A stretch of 64,000 nucleotides of DNA from Bryobacterales bacterium (GTDB lineage: Bacteria > Acidobacteriota > Terriglobia > Bryobacterales > UBA6623): NCBI GenBank assembly GCA_028819255.1, contig JAPPMB010000059.1, forward strand, positions 14,971 to 78,970, in the 5' to 3' direction. Position 1 is the stretch's first letter, and each line of letters opens with the position of its first letter. A program made the position numbers and the translations under genes. This document shows positions 27,686 to 36,461 of the stretch, in pieces. The notes under the pieces were generated by a model. The model did no database searches, was not told where the DNA came from, and saw only the letters and a program-made list of their open reading frames with translations.

Positions 27686-28057
27686 CGATGCCGACTCATC
27701 CAAATTCCTACCTGTGCCGCTGGTCCTGCCGAAGCTGTCTGGAGGTAGTCTTGGAGTTCCGGCCAGCCTCGGCCTGATCCATCGATCTGCCCGTGCATCC
27801 TGCCGCGGCTGCATGGACCTCCAGCACGGTCCCCGGAAGCTTCCCCACTCCGAGTCCAATTCAAGATTCGGGCCAACGGGCTGGAGGTTGGTCATGATGT
27901 GCCGACGACCTATCCCGGGCATGCCGTGGACCGATGCTTGGCCTTCTGTGTATCGGTGGAGACTGAAAGCATGACTTCGGAGACCCAACCCAATTGTCCA
28001 CAACCTTTGCGCCGCTGTCACAGTTCCGCGGAGGGGAGAGTATCCCTGCCAGGTCAT
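27686..28057. other. No gene recognised downstream of the large helicase
   Basis: Open frames occur on both strands but have no motifs. The right end carries the 3' flank shared with the AAA-ATPase/PDDEXK copies (around 28,002-28,057). Confidence 0.4.
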
Positions 28058-28150
28058 GCCCACTCCTCGTCGAACGCAACGATGTTCTTTTCGCCGCGCC
28101 TGAACTCTAGGCCGACCAAGTGGATCGGGAGTCCACGGCCACAGCCTGCA
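28058..28150 (-). pseudogene. C-terminal relic of AAA-ATPase-like/PDDEXK gene
   Basis: The minus strand reads GRGLPIHLVGLEFRRGEKNI and on to the stop, closely matching the last ~30 residues of the intact protein at 34522-36069 (GRGLPMHLIGVEFSREEKNI). Nothing upstream of this tail remains. The bases just past the stop also match those past the intact copy, so a block including the 3' flank was duplicated and then lost its 5' part. Confidence 0.75.
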
Positions 28151-28166
28151 CTTTGACCTTGAGTGC

Positions 28167-28205
28167 ACGCCCAAGAATAACCTTGCCATCTCTATTCTTG
28201 GGCGT
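28167..28205. repeat. 13-bp perfect inverted repeat
   Basis: ACGCCCAAGAATA (28167-28179) and TATTCTTGGGCGT (28193-28205) are exact reverse complements around a 13-base loop. It sits next to the ATPase relic and no T-run follows on either side. It could be a transcription-stop hairpin or a scar of a mobile element. Confidence 0.6.
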
Positions 28206-28447
28206 CGCTATGATCCTCGCACACGGAACCGGATTGGCCCGAAAGGCGGCCGACTGCCTCCTCGGAGCACGGGACACCGTGCGGAAGCCGCGAGAAGGTG
28301 TCGAGGTCCTCCACTGAGCCCCGCTTGTTGGCCGCCATGGCCCATACGCTGGCGTTCGAGCACAAGTACACCTCCGGCGTAACCGCGCTGGACCCCGCGA
28401 CAGGCGGCCGGTGGTGGCTATGGGAGGGATGAATGCCCATAACTTGA

Positions 28448-28858
28448 AGCGCGGGCGACCTGACCGAGCAGCTGTGGCGACGGATCGAGAACGAGTGCAG
28501 AGAGATCGAGGAGTTGACCAAGATCGAATTTGAACCGCTCGGCGAGAACTCGCGAGCCGCCGCGAGTAATGCTCTGCGTACCGTCGAGCGTGATACGGAG
28601 GAAGCCGCCATGCGGATGCGTGCGCTGTTGCCGATGGCTTGGCTCGGTATTTTCGGCGGACGCGGGGTGACGATGAGTTTGTTGTGGAAGCGGATCGAGA
28701 TGGGCGTCGAACTCAACTTCGACATCGAAGGGGCACTCGATGAGCCCTTGTCTCCCAATTGGCGAGGATGCGTTCGCCACAACCTTCCCGTCGGGCGACG
28801 GCCGAGGTTGCTGGTCCCTGCGATCGACCGCCCATTACAGCAGTACCGTAGCGACTAA
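28448..28858 (+). pseudogene. Truncated frame with coiled coil and membrane helix
   Basis: The open frame begins after TGA 28445-28447 and has no ATG in its first part. It starts DLTEQLWRRIENECREIEEL, a charged helical segment, continues with a Glu/Arg-rich heptad-like region, then a hydrophobic helix (LLPMAWLGIFGGRGVTMSLLW). This looks like real coding sequence that has lost its start. The end overlaps the tail of the convergent RecD-like gene, so the last 40 residues are doubtful. A role in plasmid mobilisation is possible from the helix-plus-membrane layout, but I cannot name the family. Confidence 0.3.
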
Positions 28859-31800
28859 GTCGGCAATCTGCTTGGCGTCGATGCCACCACCCTCATCGTC
28901 TCGCGTGGTGATCAGTGTCCCGGCGTCACCGCCGCCTTCCTCATGCGGAATAATGTCGGCAGCACGATACGCGGCTAGCTTACGCTCCCAGCGGTCCGCG
29001 TAGTCTGGGTTGTGCAATAGGCCGAGGTGTTCCCAGTAGTATCGTTCACCTGTGTCGTCGTCTATGATCGTAAAGTCCGGGTAGCGCGTATGGTTGTTGG
29101 GCAACCGGAGCGGTGCCTCGTACTGGTAACGGTCGACTCCTTGAGCGAGAAGTTCATTGGCAATGATGACCTCGGATTTCGACCGCACGAGATCGCCACG
29201 CTTGGTCCGATGGATTAGTCCGTCCTCTAGGAAATGCTCCCTCCCGTCAACCTCGACCAAGATCGGGCTGGGCGGGCCGAAGAGATTTGTCACCCTGCGT
29301 GCGATGTCGGAGTATCTCTCGCTAGAGTAGCGACGTAGGTCACGTACATTGCCTTGATGCAGGACGACGACGCGTTCCTTCTGCCGTGTGAGTGCCGTAT
29401 ACAGCAGCTCGCGGGATAGGAGCCAGCACGGATTCGGTAACACGACGAACGTTGTCCCGAACTCGCTTCCCTGCGTCTTGTGGACGGTAAGAGCGTACGC
29501 CAGTTCTAGGGGCGGTCCCTCCTCTCCATTGAACTCCCCCGTATGGAAATTGTAGGCGTGGCCAGGCTGAGAGGTGAACTCCACTTCGAGCCGCGGAAAC
29601 AGTCTTTTCTGCTTCCAGCTCCTGTAATTGCCGACGACGAGCCCTACGTCACCGTTCGCAACATACGACTGGCGCTTGGGGTAAACGGTTCGTTGAGTAC
29701 TGTTCTTCAGGTTAATGACTTTATCCCCGTATATAATCCCTTGTGGCCCGAGCGGAGGGTGTACCTTGCGTCGTCCCCTATAGGCGGACATTGCGCTTGT
29801 CATCCATTTACTTCGAAAAGACTGCTGGACGACACGGTTTAGGACGCCCACACCGTGTTCGGCTCCTCGCACCGGAGAAATAATCTGCCATCGTTCAGCC
29901 TTCAGATCGTGATCTTTCCGGCTACGCCTAAAGTAGGTCCTTCCTTTGTACATCGTCGCGCCGAGCCCGCGTTCGAAGCCCAGTTCGTCGTCCAAACCAC
30001 CGAGACCGAGCTCCCTAGCGATGAGCGAGAGCAAGCGCCTGTGGAGGTCTTCGCCATCGCTCCATGACTCGAAGCCGATCTCTGCCGCCTCCTCAGTTTC
30101 GAGTCGGTCCCAAATCTCGTCAGCGGCCGGATCCGCAGTGCCGCCGAACCAATTGGCCAACAGCAGGTCGGCTCGTGTCGTTCCTTTCTGGCGGCGTGGG
30201 ATCGTGAGTTCGGCATAGCCCCGCCCTACCCGCGGGAAGTGGTGCTCGAGGCCCTCGGGTGCTAGTTCTCGGACAATATCGACGAAGGGGCGCCCGGATC
30301 CAATGGGCGGAAGCTGACGAGGATCACCGACCAGAACGAGACGGTCAACGCCACTCAGACCGTCGAGCAGAGCAGCGAGTTGCTCTTCGGTGAGCATTGA
30401 ACACTCGTCGACGATGACCGTCCGGTAGTTGCCGCACCGGTCTGTGCTGCCGGTAACGCTGTAACGACCGGTGGCCGGAACGTATCGCCTGCCATACCGC
30501 ATCAGGAACTGCGCGACCGTGAGCCCTCCTGCCACCTTGGTCTTAGTTTCAAGCTGCACGCGTGCCTTTCCGGTGGGAGCCAGCAGCAGGACGCCACTGG
30601 ACGAGACGCCGGTAAGTCCGCAGAGCATTTTGAGGAGCGTGGTCTTCCCGGTCCCGGCTGCACCGACCAGCACGGAGAGCCTCGACGCGAAGAGCTCGGC
30701 GAGCGCGGCCGCTTTCTCAGTGCGCGCATGTTCCTCGATTGCGCGGTCGGTCCAGTCCGGCGGCAGCGCCTCAAGGGATTCGTCGACGACCGAGCGGAAG
30801 TCGTGTGTACTCTTGTGGCGCCGACTCCTGGGACCCAGCCGCTTTTTGACCGTCCTGCGAATAAGCCGAGCTGTGACCGTGAATCGTCGAAGCTGGTATC
30901 CAAGGCTACCGTCGGCCATCTCGACGGAATCGACAACCGGACATAGGGAATCACCAGCGCCAGCAATCACTTCTGGTCCAACCGGGCAGTCGGTCTCCAA
31001 CGGCATCTTGTCGATCGTGGCCTTCAGCCAGTTGCGAGGCAAGAGCGTGTGTCCCTGCTCGGCACCATGCTCGAGCGCCGCAACCAACAGCGCTCGCACC
31101 CGGCGGGGGTCGACCTTGTCTTCAAGCCGAGAGCGTTCGGGCATCGGATGTGCCTCCAGAATGACCCGGTCGGGTAGCATGCCGCGGTCGATTGTCATCA
31201 CCGAGATGGGATCGCGGGACAGACGATCGAGTTCGTAGAGTAGGTATGGATTTGAAATCAGGCCCGCGTCGTCAACGTCTTCCCGTCGCAGATCAGGATT
31301 GAAGAATCGGATAGCTTGGTTGGTCTCGATCGAGAAGCGGCTGAGAAGCTTCAGCACTTCCTTACGTTCTGGAGTCATCGCGAGCCAAGCACCAGCGAAG
31401 CCTTGGCCGATGAGCCCCTTGGCAGAGCGTGTAGCTGTGTGAGGCGCTCGCATCACCTCCTCGAACGCGGGCCACGGATCGATAGTGCGGTCGCCCCTTG
31501 CCGCCGAGCACTGCTCGGCGAGTTCGTAAGCCACCAAATTGCCTCCGTCACCAAGAAGCGCGCTAAGGGCGGAGCCGAAGCCGGGAAAGGGACCCCGCAA
31601 ACGCCACAGCCGGTTGAGTTGCTGGTCGAGCCAAGCCCTCGCACGTCTCCAGCGGCCAGGCAGCAATGTTTCGATGCGGTCCAAGGCCCGCATACAGTTG
31701 AGCACCGCTACGATCGCGTGGTCGTGCGATACGTGCTCCGATGCGTACGAGAAACTCCAGAATGCATCATCCGGGGCAAAGGCGAGGAACTGCTCGGGGT

Positions 31801-32650
31801 CTAGCCCCTCTTCGACTGCGAGGTCAGATAACTCCTGGTAGGGGAAAAGGAACCCTTCCTCAGAGCCTGGACGGATCGAGTGCTCAACGTTCCGTTCCCA
31901 GAGCACACTTCTGTGGCGCGGGTTGGACCTTGAGTACTGGTATTCGACGTGGTCGTCAACGCCCCGTACTAGGCCGACACCGACGATGACTCGACCACTA
32001 GATGCCGATAGCGGTGTGTCCTTTGCATAGAAAAAACACAGGGATTGGTCTGGATGAACGGCACTGAAGAAGGTGTCCAGCATGACGAGCTGGTTTGCGC
32101 GTTCTTGGATCCAGACAGTGTCGAATCCCAAGTCAGGCTCACGATCCGGTTGAAAACCAAGGTTGTAGCGCTCTACAAAGTTCTGCCCGTCCTCCCTGAG
32201 CATCCAGCGGAATGGAACGCAGGCCGCGCTATACGGTCGCATTGTGTAGCGCGTCGGAAGGAAATGGCCGTGCCAATGGGAGTCTTGATTTGCGTAGGGA
32301 TGCTGCTTGGTGACGGTGATTGGGAACGGTGCCATGAAATTCGCACGCTCAGCCATACACGCTGGTAGCTGATCAGGCGACAGGTCGGCCAGAGACTCGC
32401 CAGCCACTGCTGCTTCGGCACTGTCATCCTTTGCGTCGGCGATCCGGTGAAGAGCACGGCAGGCTATATTGCTCACCGGTCTATTGCAAACGACCCCAGC
32501 CCAGCTGGCATCGTGCCATGGAACGCGGATTGATAAGTGCTGTACCGGTAGCCGGCGAGCTCCTGCGATCATGAGCACCCCCTCGGTGATTGCGTTGTTG
32601 AGGGGCGGAGCATCTCCCAAGCGGACACTCCCATCGCCCCCCGTCTTCAT
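28835..32650 (-). CDS. RecD-like superfamily 1 helicase with C-terminal nuclease-like domain
   Basis: 1271 residues. The N-terminal ~600 residues are a conserved-looking region of unknown function that opens with SIRVPWHDASWAGVVCNRPV, a WHD..W.G.VC..P pattern. The helicase follows: Walker A VGAAGTGKTTLL near 660, Walker B VDECSML, VGDPRQLPPI, and the UvrD_C_2-type motifs ALTVHKTQGSEF and YTALTRQKE, as in RecD2/ExoV alpha. The C-terminal ~110 residues (SKSEVIIANELL, RYPDFTI, YYWEHLGLL) resemble a PD-(D/E)XK fold with Glu, PD and E-H-L-G in place of E-x-K. ATG at 32572 is an alternative start close to the conserved N-terminus. It faces the DUF1998 helicase. Likely part of the defence island, probably processing DNA ends; partner genes are not proven. 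Confidence 0.75.
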   Translation of the reverse strand: MKTGGDGSVRLGDAPPLNNAITEGVLMIAGARRLPVQHLSIRVPWHDASWAGVVCNRPVSNIACRALHRIADAKDDSAEAAVAGESLADLSPDQLPACMAERANFMAPFPITVTKQHPYANQDSHWHGHFLPTRYTMRPYSAACVPFRWMLREDGQNFVERYNLGFQPDREPDLGFDTVWIQERANQLVMLDTFFSAVHPDQSLCFFYAKDTPLSASSGRVIVGVGLVRGVDDHVEYQYSRSNPRHRSVLWERNVEHSIRPGSEEGFLFPYQELSDLAVEEGLDPEQFLAFAPDDAFWSFSYASEHVSHDHAIVAVLNCMRALDRIETLLPGRWRRARAWLDQQLNRLWRLRGPFPGFGSALSALLGDGGNLVAYELAEQCSAARGDRTIDPWPAFEEVMRAPHTATRSAKGLIGQGFAGAWLAMTPERKEVLKLLSRFSIETNQAIRFFNPDLRREDVDDAGLISNPYLLYELDRLSRDPISVMTIDRGMLPDRVILEAHPMPERSRLEDKVDPRRVRALLVAALEHGAEQGHTLLPRNWLKATIDKMPLETDCPVGPEVIAGAGDSLCPVVDSVEMADGSLGYQLRRFTVTARLIRRTVKKRLGPRSRRHKSTHDFRSVVDESLEALPPDWTDRAIEEHARTEKAAALAELFASRLSVLVGAAGTGKTTLLKMLCGLTGVSSSGVLLLAPTGKARVQLETKTKVAGGLTVAQFLMRYGRRYVPATGRYSVTGSTDRCGNYRTVIVDECSMLTEEQLAALLDGLSGVDRLVLVGDPRQLPPIGSGRPFVDIVRELAPEGLEHHFPRVGRGYAELTIPRRQKGTTRADLLLANWFGGTADPAADEIWDRLETEEAAEIGFESWSDGEDLHRRLLSLIARELGLGGLDDELGFERGLGATMYKGRTYFRRSRKDHDLKAERWQIISPVRGAEHGVGVLNRVVQQSFRSKWMTSAMSAYRGRRKVHPPLGPQGIIYGDKVINLKNSTQRTVYPKRQSYVANGDVGLVVGNYRSWKQKRLFPRLEVEFTSQPGHAYNFHTGEFNGEEGPPLELAYALTVHKTQGSEFGTTFVVLPNPCWLLSRELLYTALTRQKERVVVLHQGNVRDLRRYSSERYSDIARRVTNLFGPPSPILVEVDGREHFLEDGLIHRTKRGDLVRSKSEVIIANELLAQGVDRYQYEAPLRLPNNHTRYPDFTIIDDDTGERYYWEHLGLLHNPDYADRWERKLAAYRAADIIPHEEGGGDAGTLITTRDDEGGGIDAKQIADLVATVLL

Positions 32651-33207
32651 GAGTTATCGTAACTCTCCCGAGATGGTTGCGGTCCCGCACCGGACCGTCC
32701 ATTCGACCTCACCGCGGGTGCTAGCCTACGGCCACATCCGCCTTCAACGCCAGCCCGGAGCCCGCGAACCGCTTCCCCATCACGGTCGATCGAGAACCCC
32801 TCTTGTGGCCTGTCATTGGTCCGCGCCCAACTCGATCGCGAGTTCGCCTCGGTCGAGGAAACCATTCTCACGGGAACGACCGGCTGACACCAATCATTAC
32901 TCGGACCCGAGACGTGACCTCTCGAGGTCGATGAGGCATCGTTCCTCTTGATACGGAAGTCCTTGGTCTTGCCATCTCTTCAAGGCCAGTGCTCCGGGGT
33001 GGGCGTCCGTGTCCTATGGAGGCCCGTCTGTGACCTACTTCGCCTACCCCGACGAGTTCGGCCACGGCGGTCGCTACGCACGCCGCGAAGATCCCGAACA
33101 CGACGACAGTCCGGTGTCTCGTCCGGCGGACTTCGTCCCCGAGGCAAATGCCCACAGCCCTTGCGCCGCTCACACAGTTCCCCAGCGCAGAGAGCATCCT
33201 CGCCAAA
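32651..33207. other. No intact gene recognised
   Basis: Short frames on both strands (for example a plus-strand frame from 33009) show no family features. The right part includes the 3' flank of the decayed ATPase copy that follows. Confidence 0.4.
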
Positions 33208-33680
33208 TCATGCCCGCTCTGCGTCGGACGCGACGATCTTCCTCTCAGCGCGCCTGAACTCCACGCCGATCAAGCGGATCGGGAGTCCACGGCCACGGCA
33301 CCTGTGCACGAAGCGCCTTGCATTCAGCTGTGCCATCGACGTCCCATTTCTCGCCGGCTCGACCACCTTAAACTCGAACAGATGCATCTGGCGATTGAAG
33401 CGCGCCGTCATGTCCAGACGACTACGGCTGCTGCTGTCCTCCAGCGTCACATCCAGGCCCCCAGCACCGAGAAATCGGCACAGAACCGGCGGGCATAGTA
33501 GCCCTCGTAACGGGCGATGTCGTTCTTTCGATGCGAGTCGTGTGGAACGCTTGCAAGCAAGGACTCGAGCGCCCGCAGCCCGCCGAAATTGTTGGCACGC
33601 AGCAGCGCGTAGGATTCAATCTCGTGTATGCACTGCTGCGACGCTTCTGGGGCCTGTCCCGCATCGACGTTCATGGATCC
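33208..33680 (-). pseudogene. Frameshifted C-terminal part of AAA-ATPase-like/PDDEXK gene
   Basis: Two minus-strand frames, joined by a shift near 33,447-33,450, align with the last ~155 residues of the intact gene at 34522. First ASQQCIHEIESYALLRANNF and RKNDIARYEGYYARRF, then EDSSSRSRLDMTARFNRQMH and LFEFKVV, ending GRGLPIRLIGVEFRRAERKI. The nuclease residues (D, and E-x-K in FEFK) are still readable. The whole ATPase half is missing. It lies about 840 bases from the intact paralogue, with higBA in between. Confidence 0.8.
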
Positions 33681-33790
33681 GAAGCCCTGAACGCTCCGTC
33701 CACAGGCTTCCAACCAGCCGGCCGCGGATCTTCTCGCGGGCTCGCCGCTCGGGCGTCAGCGGCACGAGGACATGTTACTGGTTGCGGGTG

Positions 33791-34096
33791 TCAAGCCGCG
33801 ACGAACCGCTCGACCGCGATCTCCCCGGCGCGGCTGCGGACCTGCCAGAGATCGTAGGCCATCTGCATCCCCAGCCACGTCTCGGGAGTAGAGCCGAACG
33901 CCTTCGACAGCCGGATGGCCATCTCCACCGAGATTCCCGCGCGACCGTTCAACAACTCTAAGAGAGCCTGCCGGGTTACGCCCAGCCCTTGGGCAGCCCG
34001 GGTCACGGTCAATCCAAGGGGATCGAGGCACCGCCGCTTCACGATGCTGCCCGGATGCGGCGGATTGTGCATGACCATTGTCCGTCCTCCCCTCAT
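33791..34096 (-). CDS. higA: HigA-family antitoxin
   Basis: 101 residues. The NPPHPGSIVKRRCLDPLGLTVT opening region and the HTH (AAQGLGVTRQALLELLNGRA, then ISVEMAIRLSKAFGSTPETWLGMQ) are hallmark HigA/VapI features. The start ATG at 34096 overlaps the higB stop (ATGA); ATG at 34078 or 34072 would remove a short non-conserved N-terminus. HigA binds and inactivates HigB and represses the operon. Toxin-first gene order is typical for higBA. Confidence 0.9.
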   Translation of the reverse strand: MRGGRTMVMHNPPHPGSIVKRRCLDPLGLTVTRAAQGLGVTRQALLELLNGRAGISVEMAIRLSKAFGSTPETWLGMQMAYDLWQVRSRAGEIAVERFVAA

Positions 34097-34374
34097 TGAT
34101 AGTCCAAGCAGTCTACATCGACCGCTGCGCTGTCCTCAAACCGGAACGTCACCCGCCAGTTGCCCGACACCGACACTGTGTAGTGCCCCTTCAGCCGCCC
34201 TTTGAGCACATGTAGACGGAACCCGGGCAGGTTCATCCCCTCCGGCCCCGAACTGTGGTCGAGTGCCGCCAGGATGTCCCGAAGCTTGCCGACGTGCTCC
34301 AGCGCGACCCGCCGCGCCGTCCTGCCCTCGTAGAGCGCCCTCAGGCCCCGGTGGCGGAACGATGCGATCATCAA
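34093..34374 (-). CDS. higB: HigB-family mRNA interferase toxin
   Basis: 93 residues, RelE superfamily. Conserved blocks are seen: FRHRGLRALYEGR near the start, LRDILAALDHSSGPEGMNLP in the middle, then FRLHVLKGRLKGHYTVSVSGNWR and VTFRFE at the end of the fold. Ribosome-dependent mRNA cleavage is the known activity of this family. The gene precedes and overlaps higA. It is apparently intact, inserted between an intact and a decayed copy of the AAA-ATPase/PDDEXK gene. Confidence 0.9.
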   Translation of the reverse strand: MMIASFRHRGLRALYEGRTARRVALEHVGKLRDILAALDHSSGPEGMNLPGFRLHVLKGRLKGHYTVSVSGNWRVTFRFEDSAAVDVDCLDYQ

Positions 34375-34521
34375 CCAATCCTAGGTTGTCGCACCCGCTG
34401 GTCCGACGCTTGGAGTTGGGAGTGTCGGCGACTGCGGAGAACATGCTTTCAGGCCCGAGCAAGTGTCCATAACCCTTGCCCTTCTACCATGGTCCTCCGG
34501 CGCGGAGAGCGTCTCCCAAGG

Positions 34522-36069
34522 TCATGCCCGCTCCACGTCGAACGCGACGATGTTCTTCTCCTCGCGACTGAACTCCACTCCGATCAGGTGCATCGGGAGT
34601 CCACGGCCACGGTACTTGCCCGCGTAGTCCTTTGCTCTCAGCTGCGCCATCGCCGTCCCTCTTCGCGCCAGCTCGACCACCTTGAACTCGAACAGATACA
34701 TCTGGCAATTGAAGCGCACCGCCATGTCCAGACGACCTCGGATGCTGCTGTCCTCCACCGTCACATCCAGACCCAGCGCCGCAAACTGGGCGTAGAACAC
34801 GCTGGCGTAGTAGCCCTCGTAGCGGGCGATATCGTTCTTTCGGTGCCAGTCGTGTGGAATGCTTGCGAAGAAGGACTCGAACAGCGTCCGTAACCCGCCG
34901 AAATCGTTGGCGCGAAGCAACGCGTAGAGTTCAATCTCGCGCGTCCCCTGCTGCGACGCTTTCGGGGTCATGGCCTGCAGCAGGCGCTCGTTCAGGCTCT
35001 GGCGAACCTCACGGTTCGGATAGCCAAGCCGGTAGAGCGTCTTGCCGCCGAGGTCTTCCGTGCCGGTGATGGTGAGGTAGCCGGTCTGGAACAGCAGCGC
35101 CTCGGTTGCAATTTCTCCCACGTCGAACGACGACAACAGGTCGCCGCTGGCAATCATGGCGTCGAGGTCGACGCCGCTAACTTGTCTCGCCAGAAGCGTG
35201 TCAACCAGGAACGTGGGTGTGCCGGTTTCAAACCACCAGGCACCGAACTCGCGTCGGTCAAACAGCAGAAGGATGTCAAACGGGTTGTAGACGCTCTCTG
35301 CGCCCCGCCAGTTGTACCCGTTGTACCAGGCACGGATCTTGTCCCGGTCAAGGCCGTACTGTTCCGCCGCGAAGACTGTGTCGAGGTCAGTGTCCGTGTA
35401 GCCGCAGACGGCGGCGTATCGCGGATCCAGCGTGATGTCGGCCAGATTGTTGAGGCCTGAGAACAGGCTCACCTTGGAAAACTTGGTGACCCCGGCGAGG
35501 AACGCAAACCGGACATGCGCGTCGCAGTCCTTGACCATGCCGTAGAGTCCGCGCAGGAAGTCGCGATTGGCACGAGCCACCTCTGGAACTTCGAGCGCAT
35601 CCAGGATCGGCTTGTCGTACTCGTCAACCAGGACCACGACACGCTGTCCAGTGCGCTCGTGAAGCGACCTGATCACGGAGCGAAAACGTGCGGAAGGAGC
35701 AACGGAGTGCGGGAGGATCGACGCGTCTCTCTCCACCGTCTCCAACTGGTGCGCCACCTCCTCCTCAAGGTCACCATCCCTCCGGAATATGCCACCGCCG
35801 AAACTCAGGACCAGGACTGGATAGCGAACGGACCAGTCCCAATCATCATGGATCGCCAGCCCGCGAAATAGAGCTTCGTTGCCCTCGAAAAGCTCCTTCA
35901 GAGTGTTCAGGAGGAGGCTCTTGCCAAAGCGTCGGGGGCGCGAGAGGAAGTAGTGTGTTCCTCGGTCGATCAGCCGTTGGAGGTAGGCGGTCTTGTCGAC
36001 GTAGTAGTAGTCTTCCTCTCGGATCTTCCGAAATGTCTGGATGCCGATCGGCAGCCTCCGTCCGGTCAT
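34522..36069 (-). CDS. AAA-ATPase-like protein with PD-(D/E)XK nuclease domain
   Basis: 515 residues, matching the AAA-ATPase_like plus PDDEXK_9 architecture. The N-terminal block IGIQTFRKIREEDYYYVDKT is diagnostic, then P-loop R46-R-F-G-K-S51, Walker B VVLVDEYDKPILDALE, and the AFLAGVTKFSKVSLFSGLNNL segment. The C-terminal nuclease core has D448 (RLDMAV) and E461-F-K463 (FEFKVV). These proteins are common, often multi-copy, and suspected to be selfish or defence-linked; no biochemical role is established. Two decayed relatives lie nearby on the same strand (28058 and 33208), so this family has expanded and decayed locally. Confidence 0.85.
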   Translation of the reverse strand: MTGRRLPIGIQTFRKIREEDYYYVDKTAYLQRLIDRGTHYFLSRPRRFGKSLLLNTLKELFEGNEALFRGLAIHDDWDWSVRYPVLVLSFGGGIFRRDGDLEEEVAHQLETVERDASILPHSVAPSARFRSVIRSLHERTGQRVVVLVDEYDKPILDALEVPEVARANRDFLRGLYGMVKDCDAHVRFAFLAGVTKFSKVSLFSGLNNLADITLDPRYAAVCGYTDTDLDTVFAAEQYGLDRDKIRAWYNGYNWRGAESVYNPFDILLLFDRREFGAWWFETGTPTFLVDTLLARQVSGVDLDAMIASGDLLSSFDVGEIATEALLFQTGYLTITGTEDLGGKTLYRLGYPNREVRQSLNERLLQAMTPKASQQGTREIELYALLRANDFGGLRTLFESFFASIPHDWHRKNDIARYEGYYASVFYAQFAALGLDVTVEDSSIRGRLDMAVRFNCQMYLFEFKVVELARRGTAMAQLRAKDYAGKYRGRGLPMHLIGVEFSREEKNIVAFDVERA

Positions 36070-36461
36070 CGCCGGACCCTACCGGATGATCCGGCAGCCG
36101 GGGAAGGCCGCACGACCGCACCGGTTCGCGCGGACGGGAGGCCTTGGTCCGGTCTGGATCGCCGCAACGTACAAATTAGCCGCCCTGCGAATCCAATCCA
36201 ACACTCGGATCTGTTACCAAGACGCCTAGCAGTAGTCTACAGGGCAGTGGGGCGGCAGGATGGTGGCCCCAGACAGGGAGTCTTGCGCCTGTGATCGCTG
36301 AGTCGCCCCCACGACTCCACTCCCCTGACACATGGATACCACTCGGGAGAGCTAGGCTTGCCCTTCCGGCCTAGCACTGGTCGCGCCATGAAGACTGAGG
36401 AGGCTCCTTGGAAGCTCGAATCGACCTGCCCAAGAATTGGCACGTGATTGCGCACACGGGC
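36070..36461. other. No gene recognised
   Basis: About 390 bases forming the right boundary of the defence island. I see no coding frame with family features and no clear repeat. Confidence 0.45.

Noticed and set aside
9151-32650. BREX system
   Set aside because: The methylase resembles PglX, but no PglZ phosphatase, BrxC ATPase, BrxA or BrxB gene is present.
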